Assembly (NCBI GenBank): GCA_007116995.1
Contig: SKHL01000208.1
Coordinates: 1 to 20,080, forward strand
DNA from: Limnochordia bacterium
Lineage (GTDB): Bacteria > Bacillota > Limnochordia > Darwinibacteriales > DTU012
Length of the DNA: 20,080 nucleotides
Direction: 5' to 3'
The notes below the pieces were generated by a model, which ran no database searches, was not told the DNA's origin, and was given only the letters and a program-made list of their open reading frames with translations. Positions 13,362-20,080 of this stretch are shown in pieces. The translations under genes were made by a program, and so were the position numbers. The stretch's first letter is position 1. Each line of letters opens with the position of its first letter.

Positions 13362-14561
13362 CTAGGATTTTTTATGAATCTGTGCAAACACTTCGGTGGA
13401 CAAACCCCATAGCTTGATAAATCCTGTGGCGGCCTGGTGATCAAAGGAGTCGTCCTCCGTATACGTAGCTAACTGCTCACTGTAGAGGCTGTTTTCTGAT
13501 TGTCGACCCACCACCATATGGGTGCCCTTATGAAGTTTGATGCGGATCTTACCACTGACAACCTTTTGCGTATCATTGATAAATGCCTCTAGAGCGGTAA
13601 ACAATGGTGAGAACCATAATCCATCATAGATTAAATTGGTCAGTCGTTGGTCAATGATAGTCTTAAACTCTGATACCACGCGAGGCTGAGTTAAGAACTC
13701 CAACTCCTTATGGGCATTAATTAGAATTAAGGCGGCGGGATTCTCGTATATCTCGCGAGACTTAATTCCCACTAACCGGTTCTCAATATGATCGATTCGG
13801 CCCACACCGTGTTTTCCACCAACTTCATTAAGACTCTCAATCAGTGAGACTAAATCCATTGGCTCTCCATTTAAGCTGACCGGACGTCCCTCTCGAAACT
13901 CTATCTCCAGATACTCTGCTTGGTCCGGGGTATTTTCAATGGGAGTGGTCATGGTATAGGCTTCCTCGGGAGCCTCAACCCAAGCATCCTCGAGTACTCC
14001 TGCTTCACAAGCGCGACCCCAGATGTTAGCATCGATTGAAAATGGATTATCCTTCTTGACAGGAATGGGAATATTATTTTTATCGGCATAAGCGATCTCT
14101 TCCTCACGGGACATACCCCAGTCTCGGATCACGCCTAGAATTTTTAGTGATGGATCCAGAGCACGAATGCAGACCTCGATCCGCACCTGATCGTTCCCCT
14201 TTCCCGTGCAACCATGGGCAATACCAATCGCACCTTCTTGGTGAGCCACTTCCACGAGTTTTTTTACAATGAGCGGTCGCCCAATTGCAGTAGATAGGGG
14301 GTACTTACCCTCATACAAAGCATTTCCCTTTAATGATGGTAAAATGTAATCTTCAGCTAACTCTGCTTTCCCATTAATCATGATAGCTTTGATCGCACCG
14401 ATTTGCTCTGCTTTTATCCGCAAAGCTTCGGGATCTTTGTCTTCACCCAAATCGATGCCACATGCAATGACATCATACCCATAATGATCTTGAATCCACT
14501 TGATGGCAACAGAGGTATCTAGTCCCCCTGAATATGCTAATACTATTTTTTCCTTAGCCAT
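13362..14561 (-). CDS. argG: Argininosuccinate synthase
   Basis: The 399-residue enzyme joins citrulline and aspartate using ATP. The N-terminal PP-loop AYSGGLDTSVA at residues 9-19 binds ATP, and AHGCTGKGNDQVR at about 115-127 is the citrulline/aspartate-binding segment. Length and ends match the family. The ATG at 14561 has GGAG about 8 nt upstream. Although argF is only 112 bp upstream on the same strand, this gene has its own promoter with an arginine-repressor-like box in its spacer, so argG-argH can be controlled separately from argCJDF. argH follows after 12 nt. Confidence 0.97.
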   Translation of the reverse strand: MAKEKIVLAYSGGLDTSVAIKWIQDHYGYDVIACGIDLGEDKDPEALRIKAEQIGAIKAIMINGKAELAEDYILPSLKGNALYEGKYPLSTAIGRPLIVKKLVEVAHQEGAIGIAHGCTGKGNDQVRIEVCIRALDPSLKILGVIRDWGMSREEEIAYADKNNIPIPVKKDNPFSIDANIWGRACEAGVLEDAWVEAPEEAYTMTTPIENTPDQAEYLEIEFREGRPVSLNGEPMDLVSLIESLNEVGGKHGVGRIDHIENRLVGIKSREIYENPAALILINAHKELEFLTQPRVVSEFKTIIDQRLTNLIYDGLWFSPLFTALEAFINDTQKVVSGKIRIKLHKGTHMVVGRQSENSLYSEQLATYTEDDSFDHQAATGFIKLWGLSTEVFAQIHKKS

Positions 14562-14603
14562 TTTACTCTCTCCTTTGCGGCGACTGCCTTTTATATATAT
14601 ACT

Positions 14604-14632
14604 ATATTAAAGCATATTTATACATTAAGCAA
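14604..14632 (-). promoter_or_regulatory. argGH promoter with an ARG box in the spacer
   Basis: On minus, TTGCTT (14627-14632) and TAATAT (14604-14609) are separated by 17 bp. The spacer contains TGTATAAATATGCT (14611-14624), which matches 11 of 14 positions of the AhrC/ArgR half-site pattern TGAATWWWWATTCA. A repressor bound here would block polymerase directly. The promoter is predicted from sequence only. Confidence 0.65.
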
Positions 14633-14673
14633 CCAAAAAATTGTGGTATAATGTAAAAATCCTATTAGTAATA

Positions 14674-15624
14674 TTAACCTTGCGACATCGTTGCCTTCAA
14701 GATAGCTTTTTGCGCATGTAGGCGATTTTCTGCCTGATCAAAAACGACTGAATGAGGTCCATCCATTATTTCCCCACTGACTTCCTCGTCGCGATGGGCT
14801 GGCAGACAATGTAGAAATATAAATTGTGCCGACGCATGCTGACAGAGAGCACTATTAATTTGATAGTCCTTAAACTTTGTCAACCGCTGGACCTGTTCAT
14901 CTTCTTGACCCATACTGGCCCACACGTCAGTGTAGACAATATCCGCATCGGTAATCGCAGTGACAGGATCCGTGGTAATAACCACCTCTACTTGGGTCTT
15001 GGCCGCTTCTTCCATTACAGCGCTAACGATGGTTGCATCTGGCTCATAACCAGGAGGTGTAGCAATCGCAATATCCATGCCTACCTTCACGGCTCCCTCT
15101 AAGAGGGAGTTAGCCATATTGTTGCCATCACCAATATAACAGAGCTTCAATCCTTGCAGGGTTCCTTTATGTTCTAGTATGGTTAGCAGATCAGCTAGGA
15201 CCTGGCAGGGATGGTGGCTATCTGTTAGTCCGTTGATCACAGGGGTAGAAGCCGCTTCTGCTAGTTCCTCAATCTTGTCGTGGCCAAAAGTACGGATCAT
15301 GATCCCATCCACATATCGCGATAATACACAAGCTGTATCGGCTATGGTCTCTCCTCGTCCTAACTGCAAATCGTTAGAACTTAAGAAAATAGCTTGCCCT
15401 CCGAGTTGAAGCATACCTACCTCAAAGGACACTCTTGTTCTGGTGGAGGATTTTTCGAAAATCATGCCCAGAACCTTCCCCGCCAAATACGGATGGGGAA
15501 TCCCTTTCTTTTGCATAGCTTTCATGGTGATCGCTTCATCTAATAAATAGGTTATATCCTTCTTAGAAAAATCATGAAGAGCGAGGAAGTCTGTGTTGTA
15601 AAAGCTCGTGTTTGGTTGTATCAT
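14674..15624 (-). CDS. argF: Ornithine carbamoyltransferase
   Basis: The 316-residue anabolic enzyme makes citrulline from ornithine and carbamoyl phosphate. The carbamoyl-phosphate motif STRTR is at residues 60-64, HPCQ at 138-141, and the ornithine-binding HCLPA at 272-276. DVWASMGQ near 233-240 is typical of ornithine rather than aspartate carbamoyltransferase. Two starts are adjacent: ATG 15624, used here, and TTG 15627. The ribosome site AAAGGA is 10 nt from the ATG and 7 nt from the TTG, so the TTG cannot be excluded. It lies 72 nt downstream of argD. There is no convincing terminator between argF and argG, so readthrough into argGH is possible. Confidence 0.96.
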   Translation of the reverse strand: MIQPNTSFYNTDFLALHDFSKKDITYLLDEAITMKAMQKKGIPHPYLAGKVLGMIFEKSSTRTRVSFEVGMLQLGGQAIFLSSNDLQLGRGETIADTACVLSRYVDGIMIRTFGHDKIEELAEAASTPVINGLTDSHHPCQVLADLLTILEHKGTLQGLKLCYIGDGNNMANSLLEGAVKVGMDIAIATPPGYEPDATIVSAVMEEAAKTQVEVVITTDPVTAITDADIVYTDVWASMGQEDEQVQRLTKFKDYQINSALCQHASAQFIFLHCLPAHRDEEVSGEIMDGPHSVVFDQAENRLHAQKAILKATMSQG

Positions 15625-15645
15625 CAAGAATCAATCCTTTCTTCT

Positions 15646-15665
15646 CATATCAGCACATATCAGCA
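15646..15665 (+). repeat. Tandem duplication of a 10-mer in the argD-argF gap
   Basis: CATATCAGCA is repeated head to tail without mismatch, just upstream of the argF ribosome site. A complementary ATATG at about 15685-15689 could pair with it in a weak hairpin. No regulator is recognised. Confidence 0.7.
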
Positions 15666-15696
15666 AGCATAGGTTTTCTACCCGATATGTTATCAC

Positions 15697-16881
15697 TTAC
15701 AACTGGCTAAAACATGTATCTAAAATGGTGACAGCTTGATCAATTTCAGCCTTCGTCGTGGTTAACGGCGGTAAAATCCGCACTACTTGGGGTCCGGCTA
15801 ACAGCACTAACAGTTTATTATTTCTCGCTTTCGTTACGATCTGCAGAGCCGTATCGCTATCCTTAATAACAATTCCCATCAATAATCCAGCAGCGCGGAT
15901 TGTATCAATAACCGCATAAGTCTCTTGCAGGGCTGCTAATTTAGTAACAAAATATTCACCAAGAGTCTTTGCTTGCTCTGGGATAGTATGTGCTAACATA
16001 TATTCTAGCGTGGCTAGACCGGCTGTGGTCGCGAGGGGATTCCCTCCGAAGGTACTCCCGTGACTGCCGGCTTGAAAACAGGCTGCTACATGGGCTTTCG
16101 CTAATACCGCTCCAATGGGAAAGCCTGATCCTAACCCCTTGGCTAAAGTAAATACGTCGGGTTGAATGCCATATTGCTGATAGCCAAACAAACTCCCTGT
16201 CCGTCCCATCCCTGTTTGGACTTCATCAATCATTAGCAATATATTCTCTTTTTGACACAAGCTACGGATCCCATCTAACCAAGCTGGATCGGCAGGTACT
16301 ACACCACCTTCACCTTGGACCACTTCGAGAAGAATAGCACAGGTCTTGGTGGGATCAATAGTTGCTAGCGCTTCAGTATTGTTATAGGGAAGGCATTGAA
16401 AGCCTTGTACTAAAGGCTCAAACCCTTGCTGTATCTTGGCTTGCCCCGTCGCGGATAGGGTGGCTAGGGTGCGGCCATGAAAGGACTGGGTAAAGGTGAC
16501 AATGGTATAGGCATCCTCTCCCTTAGCCTCCTTGCCATACTTACGAGCTAATTTAATGGCTGCTTCATTGGCTTCCGCACCACTATTACAAAAAAATACT
16601 TGATCTGCACAGCTCTGCTCAATCAGTAAGGTTGCAAGCTTGTCTTGGGGAGGAATATGATAGAGATTGGAACAGTGCCACAAGGTATCTAACTGGTGCT
16701 GTAATCTCTCTTGGACATAGTCGGGCACATGACCTAAGTTACAGGTTGCAATGCCCGCTGTATAGTCTAGAAACTGATTCCCTTGCTCATCCCAAACATA
16801 GCTGCCTCTTCCTTTTATTATTGTAAGGGGAAAACGATTGTAGGTAGCCATTACGGCTTGGTTTTGCACAGTTGGTTCCAT
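15697..16881 (-). CDS. argD: Acetylornithine aminotransferase
   Basis: The 394-residue class-III PLP aminotransferase converts N-acetylglutamate semialdehyde to N-acetylornithine. The PLP-phosphate segment NSGAEANEAAIKLARKY is at 99-115, SFHGRT at 133-138, the cofactor aspartate D219 in MIDEVQTG, and the Schiff-base lysine K248 in FTLAKGLGSG; STFGGNPLA at about 276-284 completes the site. It is full length. The start is ATG 16881 with a strong GGAGGGTG site. It follows argJ by 28 nt, leaving no room for argB, which commonly sits here. Many ArgD enzymes also serve as succinyldiaminopimelate aminotransferase; that cannot be told from sequence. Confidence 0.96.
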   Translation of the reverse strand: MEPTVQNQAVMATYNRFPLTIIKGRGSYVWDEQGNQFLDYTAGIATCNLGHVPDYVQERLQHQLDTLWHCSNLYHIPPQDKLATLLIEQSCADQVFFCNSGAEANEAAIKLARKYGKEAKGEDAYTIVTFTQSFHGRTLATLSATGQAKIQQGFEPLVQGFQCLPYNNTEALATIDPTKTCAILLEVVQGEGGVVPADPAWLDGIRSLCQKENILLMIDEVQTGMGRTGSLFGYQQYGIQPDVFTLAKGLGSGFPIGAVLAKAHVAACFQAGSHGSTFGGNPLATTAGLATLEYMLAHTIPEQAKTLGEYFVTKLAALQETYAVIDTIRAAGLLMGIVIKDSDTALQIVTKARNNKLLVLLAGPQVVRILPPLTTTKAEIDQAVTILDTCFSQL

Positions 16882-16909
16882 GATGTCACCCTCCTTAGAG
16901 TTGGCTTCT

Positions 16910-18145
16910 TTACGTGCGATAGGCTGCGTTTATTTTGACATAATCATAGGTTAGATCACAACCCCAAGCTACAGCCCGACCCTGGCCTAGTCCTAGATCC
17001 ACCTTGATTTGAATGGTTTCTTGTTCTAGGTACTTAACTGCCTCGGCTTGATCGAAATCTGTGGGGATGCCATTCTCAAATACGACGATTGGACCGAGAC
17101 ATACCTTAACAGTGTTAGGATTAATGGATTGACCGCTGTATCCAATGGCACAGACGATCCGTCCCCAATTCGGGTCTGTTCCAAATATAGCTGTTTTCAC
17201 TAGGCTGGACATGATAATGGATTTCCCCACAATTTGGGCCATTTGATCTGTTTTAGCCCTGCTCACATCTACCTCGATTAGCTTAGTCGCTCCTTCTCCA
17301 TCTCGGGCGATATGTTTCGCGAGTTGCTGGCATACATAACTCAATCCGGCCAAAAATTTTCTCCACCCTGGATGTTCCTTGGTTAGTACGGCGTTACCAG
17401 CCTTTCCATTGGCTAAGACTAAGACCATATCATTCGTACTCGTATCACCATCGACGGTAATCATGTTAAAGGTCTGGTTGGTCACCTGACGAAGTCCTTG
17501 TTCTAAGGCGATCGGGTTCACCGCTGCATCGGTAGTGACAAACCCTAACATAGTAGCCATATTGGGATGAATCATCCCCGATCCCTTGGCTGCTCCGCCA
17601 ATAGTGATCAGATGACCATCGATCTCTAATTGAACGGCAGCTCGTTTAGGAAATAGATCAGTGGTCATGATAGCCTGTTCAAATAGGTGGGGTTCATTGA
17701 CACTATCCCAATCCTGAATTTGGGCAATGCCATTACTTATCTTATCCATTGGTAGTAAACTGCCAATTACTCCTGTGCTGGTGATGGCCACATAATTCTC
17801 CGGTAAAGCGAAGCGTTTGGCCAGTAATTGCCGCATTTGGTAGGCATCTTCTAGTCCTTGTTTCCCTGTGCAGGCATTGGCTACTCCCGAGTTAATCAGA
17901 ATAGACTGCAAGGTATGACTAGTACTAATGCTCTCTTTGGTTACCACTAAGGGTGCTGCCTGAAATTGGTTGGTTGTATAAACACCAGCGGCTGTTGCGG
18001 GCACATCCGAGTAGCACCAAGCCAAATCCAACCGTTTCTTCTTTATCCCACAATAGAGTCCACTGGCGTGATAGCCCTTGGCACTGGTGATACCACCTTC
18101 AATGATTGTATAGTCCTGTTGCTGTTGATCGATCGACATTTTCAT
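16910..18145 (-). CDS. argJ: Bifunctional glutamate N-acetyltransferase / amino-acid acetyltransferase (ornithine acetyltransferase)
   Basis: The 411-residue Ntn-type precursor transfers the acetyl group of N-acetylornithine to glutamate, recycling acetyl. It self-cleaves between Ala and Thr in HPNMATMLGF, here A197-T198, giving alpha and beta chains; the new N-terminal threonine is the nucleophile. GGAAKGSGMIHPNMATM and the TVDGDTSTND segment are strongly conserved. The frame extends upstream to ATG 18160, but AGGGGG lies 6 nt before ATG 18145, which I take as the start. It lies 37 nt after argC. Whether the enzyme also accepts acetyl-CoA (bifunctional) or only acetylornithine is not visible; no argA or argE is in the window. 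Confidence 0.95.
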   Translation of the reverse strand: MKMSIDQQQQDYTIIEGGITSAKGYHASGLYCGIKKKRLDLAWCYSDVPATAAGVYTTNQFQAAPLVVTKESISTSHTLQSILINSGVANACTGKQGLEDAYQMRQLLAKRFALPENYVAITSTGVIGSLLPMDKISNGIAQIQDWDSVNEPHLFEQAIMTTDLFPKRAAVQLEIDGHLITIGGAAKGSGMIHPNMATMLGFVTTDAAVNPIALEQGLRQVTNQTFNMITVDGDTSTNDMVLVLANGKAGNAVLTKEHPGWRKFLAGLSYVCQQLAKHIARDGEGATKLIEVDVSRAKTDQMAQIVGKSIIMSSLVKTAIFGTDPNWGRIVCAIGYSGQSINPNTVKVCLGPIVVFENGIPTDFDQAEAVKYLEQETIQIKVDLGLGQGRAVAWGCDLTYDYVKINAAYRT

Positions 18146-18182
18146 TGGAATCCCCCTCATTTCAATCCGTTCGAGCTATAGA

Positions 18183-19226
18183 TCATGGGTAGACGGGGAC
18201 ACCGGTGAGACCGGTGGCTTGTGCCCACCCTTGTTGAATATTCATGTTTTGAATGCCCTGTCCAGCTGCACCTTTTACTAAATTATCGATCACAGAAATA
18301 ATCATCAGCTTTCCGGTACGGGCATCGGCCATAAATCCTAAGTCACAGTAGTTACTTCCGACTACATCCTTCGTAGCGGGCAGCTCCCCCGCCGGTCGAA
18401 TACGGACAAAGGGTTGATGATTATAATATTCCTGAAAACAGTCAATTACCTGTTGGGTTGTGAGAGTCTGGACCATATCCGTATAGATGGTACACATCAT
18501 CCCCCGGGTCATGGGAATTAGATGGGTAGAAAAAGTAACTGTCATGCTCTCCCCTGTCGCTTGTGTGAGTATCTGCTCAATCTCGGGAATATGCTGATGT
18601 ACCCCTAGTTTATAGGCCTTCACATTCTCATTTACTTCGGAAAAGTGGGTGTTTAGTGAGACACCGCGACCCGCCCCAGACACTCCCGATTTCCCATCGA
18701 TGACAATCGAACTCGGCTTGATTAGCCCTTGTTGGATAGCAGGAATTAATGCTAGCAAGCTGGTGGTGGGATAACATCCAGGATTGGCAATTAGCTTTGC
18801 TGTCTGGATCTCCTGGGGGAAAATCTCACTTAAGCCATAGACTGCTTGGGTAAGATAGTCCTGGGAGGGAGCAGATGAATATTTATACCATTTATCGTAA
18901 TCTCCAGGCGATTGGAGTCGAAAATCACCGGAAAGATCGATACAACGCACGCCTAAGTCTAGCAGTTCTGGGATGTAGTCTTTGCTAACACCCGATGGTG
19001 TGGCAAAGAAAGCAACATCTATTTGGGCTGCAATTTCTTGCACATCCAGGGGCTCTAACTGATCTAGCTGCAGCTGGCGCAAGTGAGGATATATGTCTGC
19101 TAGCAGGTCTCCGTCATGGGATCCTGAAATTATTTTGGATACTCTTGCATAGGGATGTCGTTCTAGTAATCGTAGTAATTCCACTCCCCCATACCCTGTA
19201 GCGCCGATAATTGCGATCCGTACCAT
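18183..19226 (-). CDS. argC: N-acetyl-gamma-glutamyl-phosphate reductase
   Basis: The 347-residue enzyme reduces N-acetylglutamyl phosphate to the semialdehyde with NADPH. The nucleotide-binding GATGYGGVELLRLL is at 8-21, the catalytic cysteine C151 is in NPGCYPT, and GVHQHIPEI at 208-216 carries the active-site histidine region. The open frame runs to 19325, but the upstream part overlaps the promoter and would add an unrelated extension. Of two nearby ATGs (19232 and 19226), the second has AGAAGGGCGG 7 nt away and gives the normal family N-terminus MVRIAIIGATG. It is the first gene of the argCJDF transcript and is preceded by a promoter and two ARG-box-like sites. Confidence 0.96.
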   Translation of the reverse strand: MVRIAIIGATGYGGVELLRLLERHPYARVSKIISGSHDGDLLADIYPHLRQLQLDQLEPLDVQEIAAQIDVAFFATPSGVSKDYIPELLDLGVRCIDLSGDFRLQSPGDYDKWYKYSSAPSQDYLTQAVYGLSEIFPQEIQTAKLIANPGCYPTTSLLALIPAIQQGLIKPSSIVIDGKSGVSGAGRGVSLNTHFSEVNENVKAYKLGVHQHIPEIEQILTQATGESMTVTFSTHLIPMTRGMMCTIYTDMVQTLTTQQVIDCFQEYYNHQPFVRIRPAGELPATKDVVGSNYCDLGFMADARTGKLMIISVIDNLVKGAAGQGIQNMNIQQGWAQATGLTGVPVYP

Positions 19227-19254
19227 CGTCATTCCGCCCTTCTGCTTTTGTATT

Positions 19255-19284
19255 ATTATACTAGAAAACAGTGTTAATATGCAA
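19255..19284 (-). promoter_or_regulatory. Promoter of argCJDF
   Basis: On minus, a perfect TATAAT (19255-19260) with a weak -35 TTGCAT (19279-19284) at 18-bp spacing lies about 28 bp before the argC start codon. The predicted leader is short, leaving no room for a T-box or attenuator between promoter and gene. Confidence 0.65.
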
Positions 19285-19293
19285 TAGCATCTG

Positions 19294-19330
19294 TGTATAT
19301 TTATGTAAAGAGTTTGTAAATACATACAAA
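19294..19330. promoter_or_regulatory. Two ARG-box-like operators (AhrC/ArgR) upstream of argC
   Basis: TGTATATTTATGTA (19294-19307) matches 11 of 14 and TGTAAATACATACA (19315-19328) matches 10 of 14 positions of TGAATWWWWATTCA. The second sits in the larger imperfect palindrome TTTGTAAATACATACAAA (19313-19330). Their centres are 21 bp apart, the spacing expected for two sites gripped by one ArgR-type hexamer. They lie upstream of the predicted -35 rather than over it. Confidence 0.55.
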
Positions 19331-19370
19331 GCGTTCAGAACTGGGTAAGACGCTAAAAAGGAATAACAGC

Positions 19371-19414
19371 ATGGGATAGACCCAAACGTTTCGGGTCTAT
19401 CCCATTTTTTCTTT
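19371..19414 (+). terminator. Strong plus-strand intrinsic terminator without an obvious plus-strand gene
   Basis: A perfect 13-bp stem, ATGGGATAGACCC (19371-19383) with its complement (19393-19405), encloses a 9-nt loop and is followed on plus by TTTTTTCTTTT. On minus the stem is followed by GCTGTTATTCCTTTTTAG, with no immediate T-run, so it is weak for the minus-strand gene at 19538. No plus-strand gene precedes it for thousands of bases. Confidence 0.75.
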
Positions 19415-19537
19415 TAGCCATACATCTGAGCGAAGGGCACTAAAAAGAGACACTGTCTAACTGCTTAGATCCTTTTATACAAGCTGGATCGCCTTATACA
19501 TAACCTACCAGGAAACTCAATAAGCAGTGGCTTACTC
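19415..19537. other. Non-coding gap after the DUF1722 gene
   Basis: Part of the 311-bp gap between argC and the DUF1722 gene. Beyond the elements listed separately it shows only a 5-bp hairpin, TAAGC/GCTTA (19521-19534), just after the DUF1722 stop, without a T-run. I see no gene or RNA family in it. Confidence 0.5.
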
Positions 19538-20080
19538 CTATCCATCTCGTCCTTTGCCAGAATCGCTAATGGACACTAATTGCCGGGGATAGGGAGAGAA
19601 GAATGTCTGTTTAGCCAGATAGTCTTCTTCAAACCGGATCACATAGGCTGTTAGAATGTGTAAGGGAACGCTCAATGGCACCTTTTGTTGGCGGTACTGT
19701 TCTAAGGAGTCAAGAAAGAACCCTTTCTCCTTGGGGGTAAGACGGTTGGAAACGTAGCCAAAGCAATGGGATAACACGTTGATATTTGAAGTGTAACGCG
19801 CCGCTCTAGCAAAGGCTTGCGTCAGGATTTGCTCGTAGTTGGCCAACACCTGGTGGATGGGGAGCTGGTCCCTGTTAGCTACAATGTTTCCTAATTCTTT
19901 TTGTTTGGTTTGATGATAGGCCATTAACAGATACTTATTCTCTGATTGAAACTGAATTAACCCTTTGATGGTGGGTTCTTCTTCCTTCAATCTGCGAAAG
20001 CGAGCGAAGGTAAACAGTTTGGTATAAAAGTGTTCTCGAATAGTGAAATTATTTAAACGACCCTCATCTTCAATAGCTAA
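19538..20080 (-). CDS. DUF1722 (YbgA-like) protein, C-terminal part, probably of a DUF523-DUF1722 fusion (partial)
   Basis: The frame stays open to the right edge (181 codons including the stop), so the N-terminus is missing; a TTG at 19990 lies inside the conserved domain and is not a credible start. Visible sequence begins LAIEDEGRLNNFTIREHFYTK in essence, which matches the junction where a DUF523 domain passes into DUF1722 in fused family members. DUF1722 then follows: KYLLMAYHQTKQKELGNIVA, then NVLSHCFGYVSNRLTPKEK, the basic/aromatic RQQKVPLSVPLHIL, and YLAKQTFFSPYP near the end. DUF523 proteins include TudS-type thiouracil/thiouridine desulfurases; the role of DUF1722 is unclear to me. 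Linkage to arg genes looks incidental. Confidence 0.85.
   Translation of the reverse strand, partial: LAIEDEGRLNNFTIREHFYTKLFTFARFRRLKEEEPTIKGLIQFQSENKYLLMAYHQTKQKELGNIVANRDQLPIHQVLANYEQILTQAFARAARYTSNINVLSHCFGYVSNRLTPKEKGFFLDSLEQYRQQKVPLSVPLHILTAYVIRFEEDYLAKQTFFSPYPRQLVSISDSGKGRDG

Noticed and set aside
14644..14652. Plus-strand extended -10 sequence TGGTATAAT in the argF-argG gap.
   Set aside because: It would transcribe into argF antisense, has no recognisable -35 and no associated gene or nearby plus-strand terminator; AT-rich intergenic DNA gives such matches by chance.
18146..18160. ATG 18160 as the argJ start, and the long upstream extension of argC to 19325.
   Set aside because: The AGGGGG and AGAAGGGCGG ribosome sites lie at proper distance only for ATG 18145 and ATG 19226, and the extensions do not resemble family N-termini.
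19227..19260. T-box or arginine riboswitch leader before argC.
   Set aside because: The promoter lies so close to the argC start that the leader is only about 20-25 nt; no specifier loop or terminator/antiterminator pair fits.
1..20080. CRISPR arrays, insertion sequences, prophage, toxin-antitoxin or defence genes.
   Set aside because: No regularly spaced repeats, transposase, integrase or small gene pair was found; all sizeable frames belong to metabolic, transport or tRNA functions.

Overview
The window reads as chromosomal DNA of a member of the Bacillota, most likely a clostridial-type anaerobe. This is inferred from moderate-to-low GC, strong AGGAGG-like ribosome sites, several TTG and GTG starts, A/T-rich sigma-A-like promoters, a YtvI-type membrane protein of the kind found in spore-formers, and an arginine operon with AhrC/ArgR-like operators. 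There is no insertion sequence, phage gene, CRISPR array or rRNA. Almost every gene lies on the minus strand; the exception is the ytvI-like gene at 10377-11435.

Layout from left to right. (1) 1-2206, minus: a free methionine-(R)-sulfoxide reductase followed by a MacB-type ABC exporter (permease, then ATPase; the ATPase is cut by the left edge). (2) 2365-10159, minus: a five-gene glycogen/alpha-glucan operon read in the order GT4 glycogen synthase-like glycosyltransferase, nucleotidyltransferase-phosphohexomutase fusion, DUF4912 protein, GH57 branching enzyme, short alpha-glucan phosphorylase. Genes overlap by 4 nt or are 12-15 nt apart, and a hairpin follows the last stop codon. (3) 10160-11651: a divergent intergenic region, the ytvI-like gene on plus, a long hairpin at its stop codon, and a bidirectional terminator. 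(4) 11653-11728, minus: tRNA-Val(TAC) with its own promoter. (5) 11924-19330, minus: the arginine cluster argC-argJ-argD-argF, then argG-argH from an internal promoter, with a terminator after argH. (6) 19538-20080, minus: the C-terminal part of a DUF523-DUF1722 (YbgA-like) protein cut by the right edge.

How the genes work together. The glycogen genes would make an NDP-sugar (uncertain), extend an alpha-1,4-glucan, branch it with a GH57 enzyme and degrade it with a phosphorylase; no GlgA/GlgB/GlgC of the classical type is present. The mutase half of the fusion lacks the standard catalytic serine loop, so it may be structural or regulatory. The arginine genes cover N-acetylglutamyl-phosphate to arginine, with ArgJ recycling the acetyl group. 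argB is missing from its usual place, so acetylglutamate kinase must be encoded elsewhere. Two AhrC/ArgR-like boxes 21 bp apart lie upstream of argC, and a third sits exactly in the spacer of the argG promoter.

The window is mostly ordinary biosynthetic chromosome. The parts most worth a second look are the non-classical glycogen operon (particularly the degenerate fusion and the DUF4912 protein), an apparently orphan plus-strand terminator upstream of argC, and the structured intergenic DNA around ytvI and tRNA-Val.
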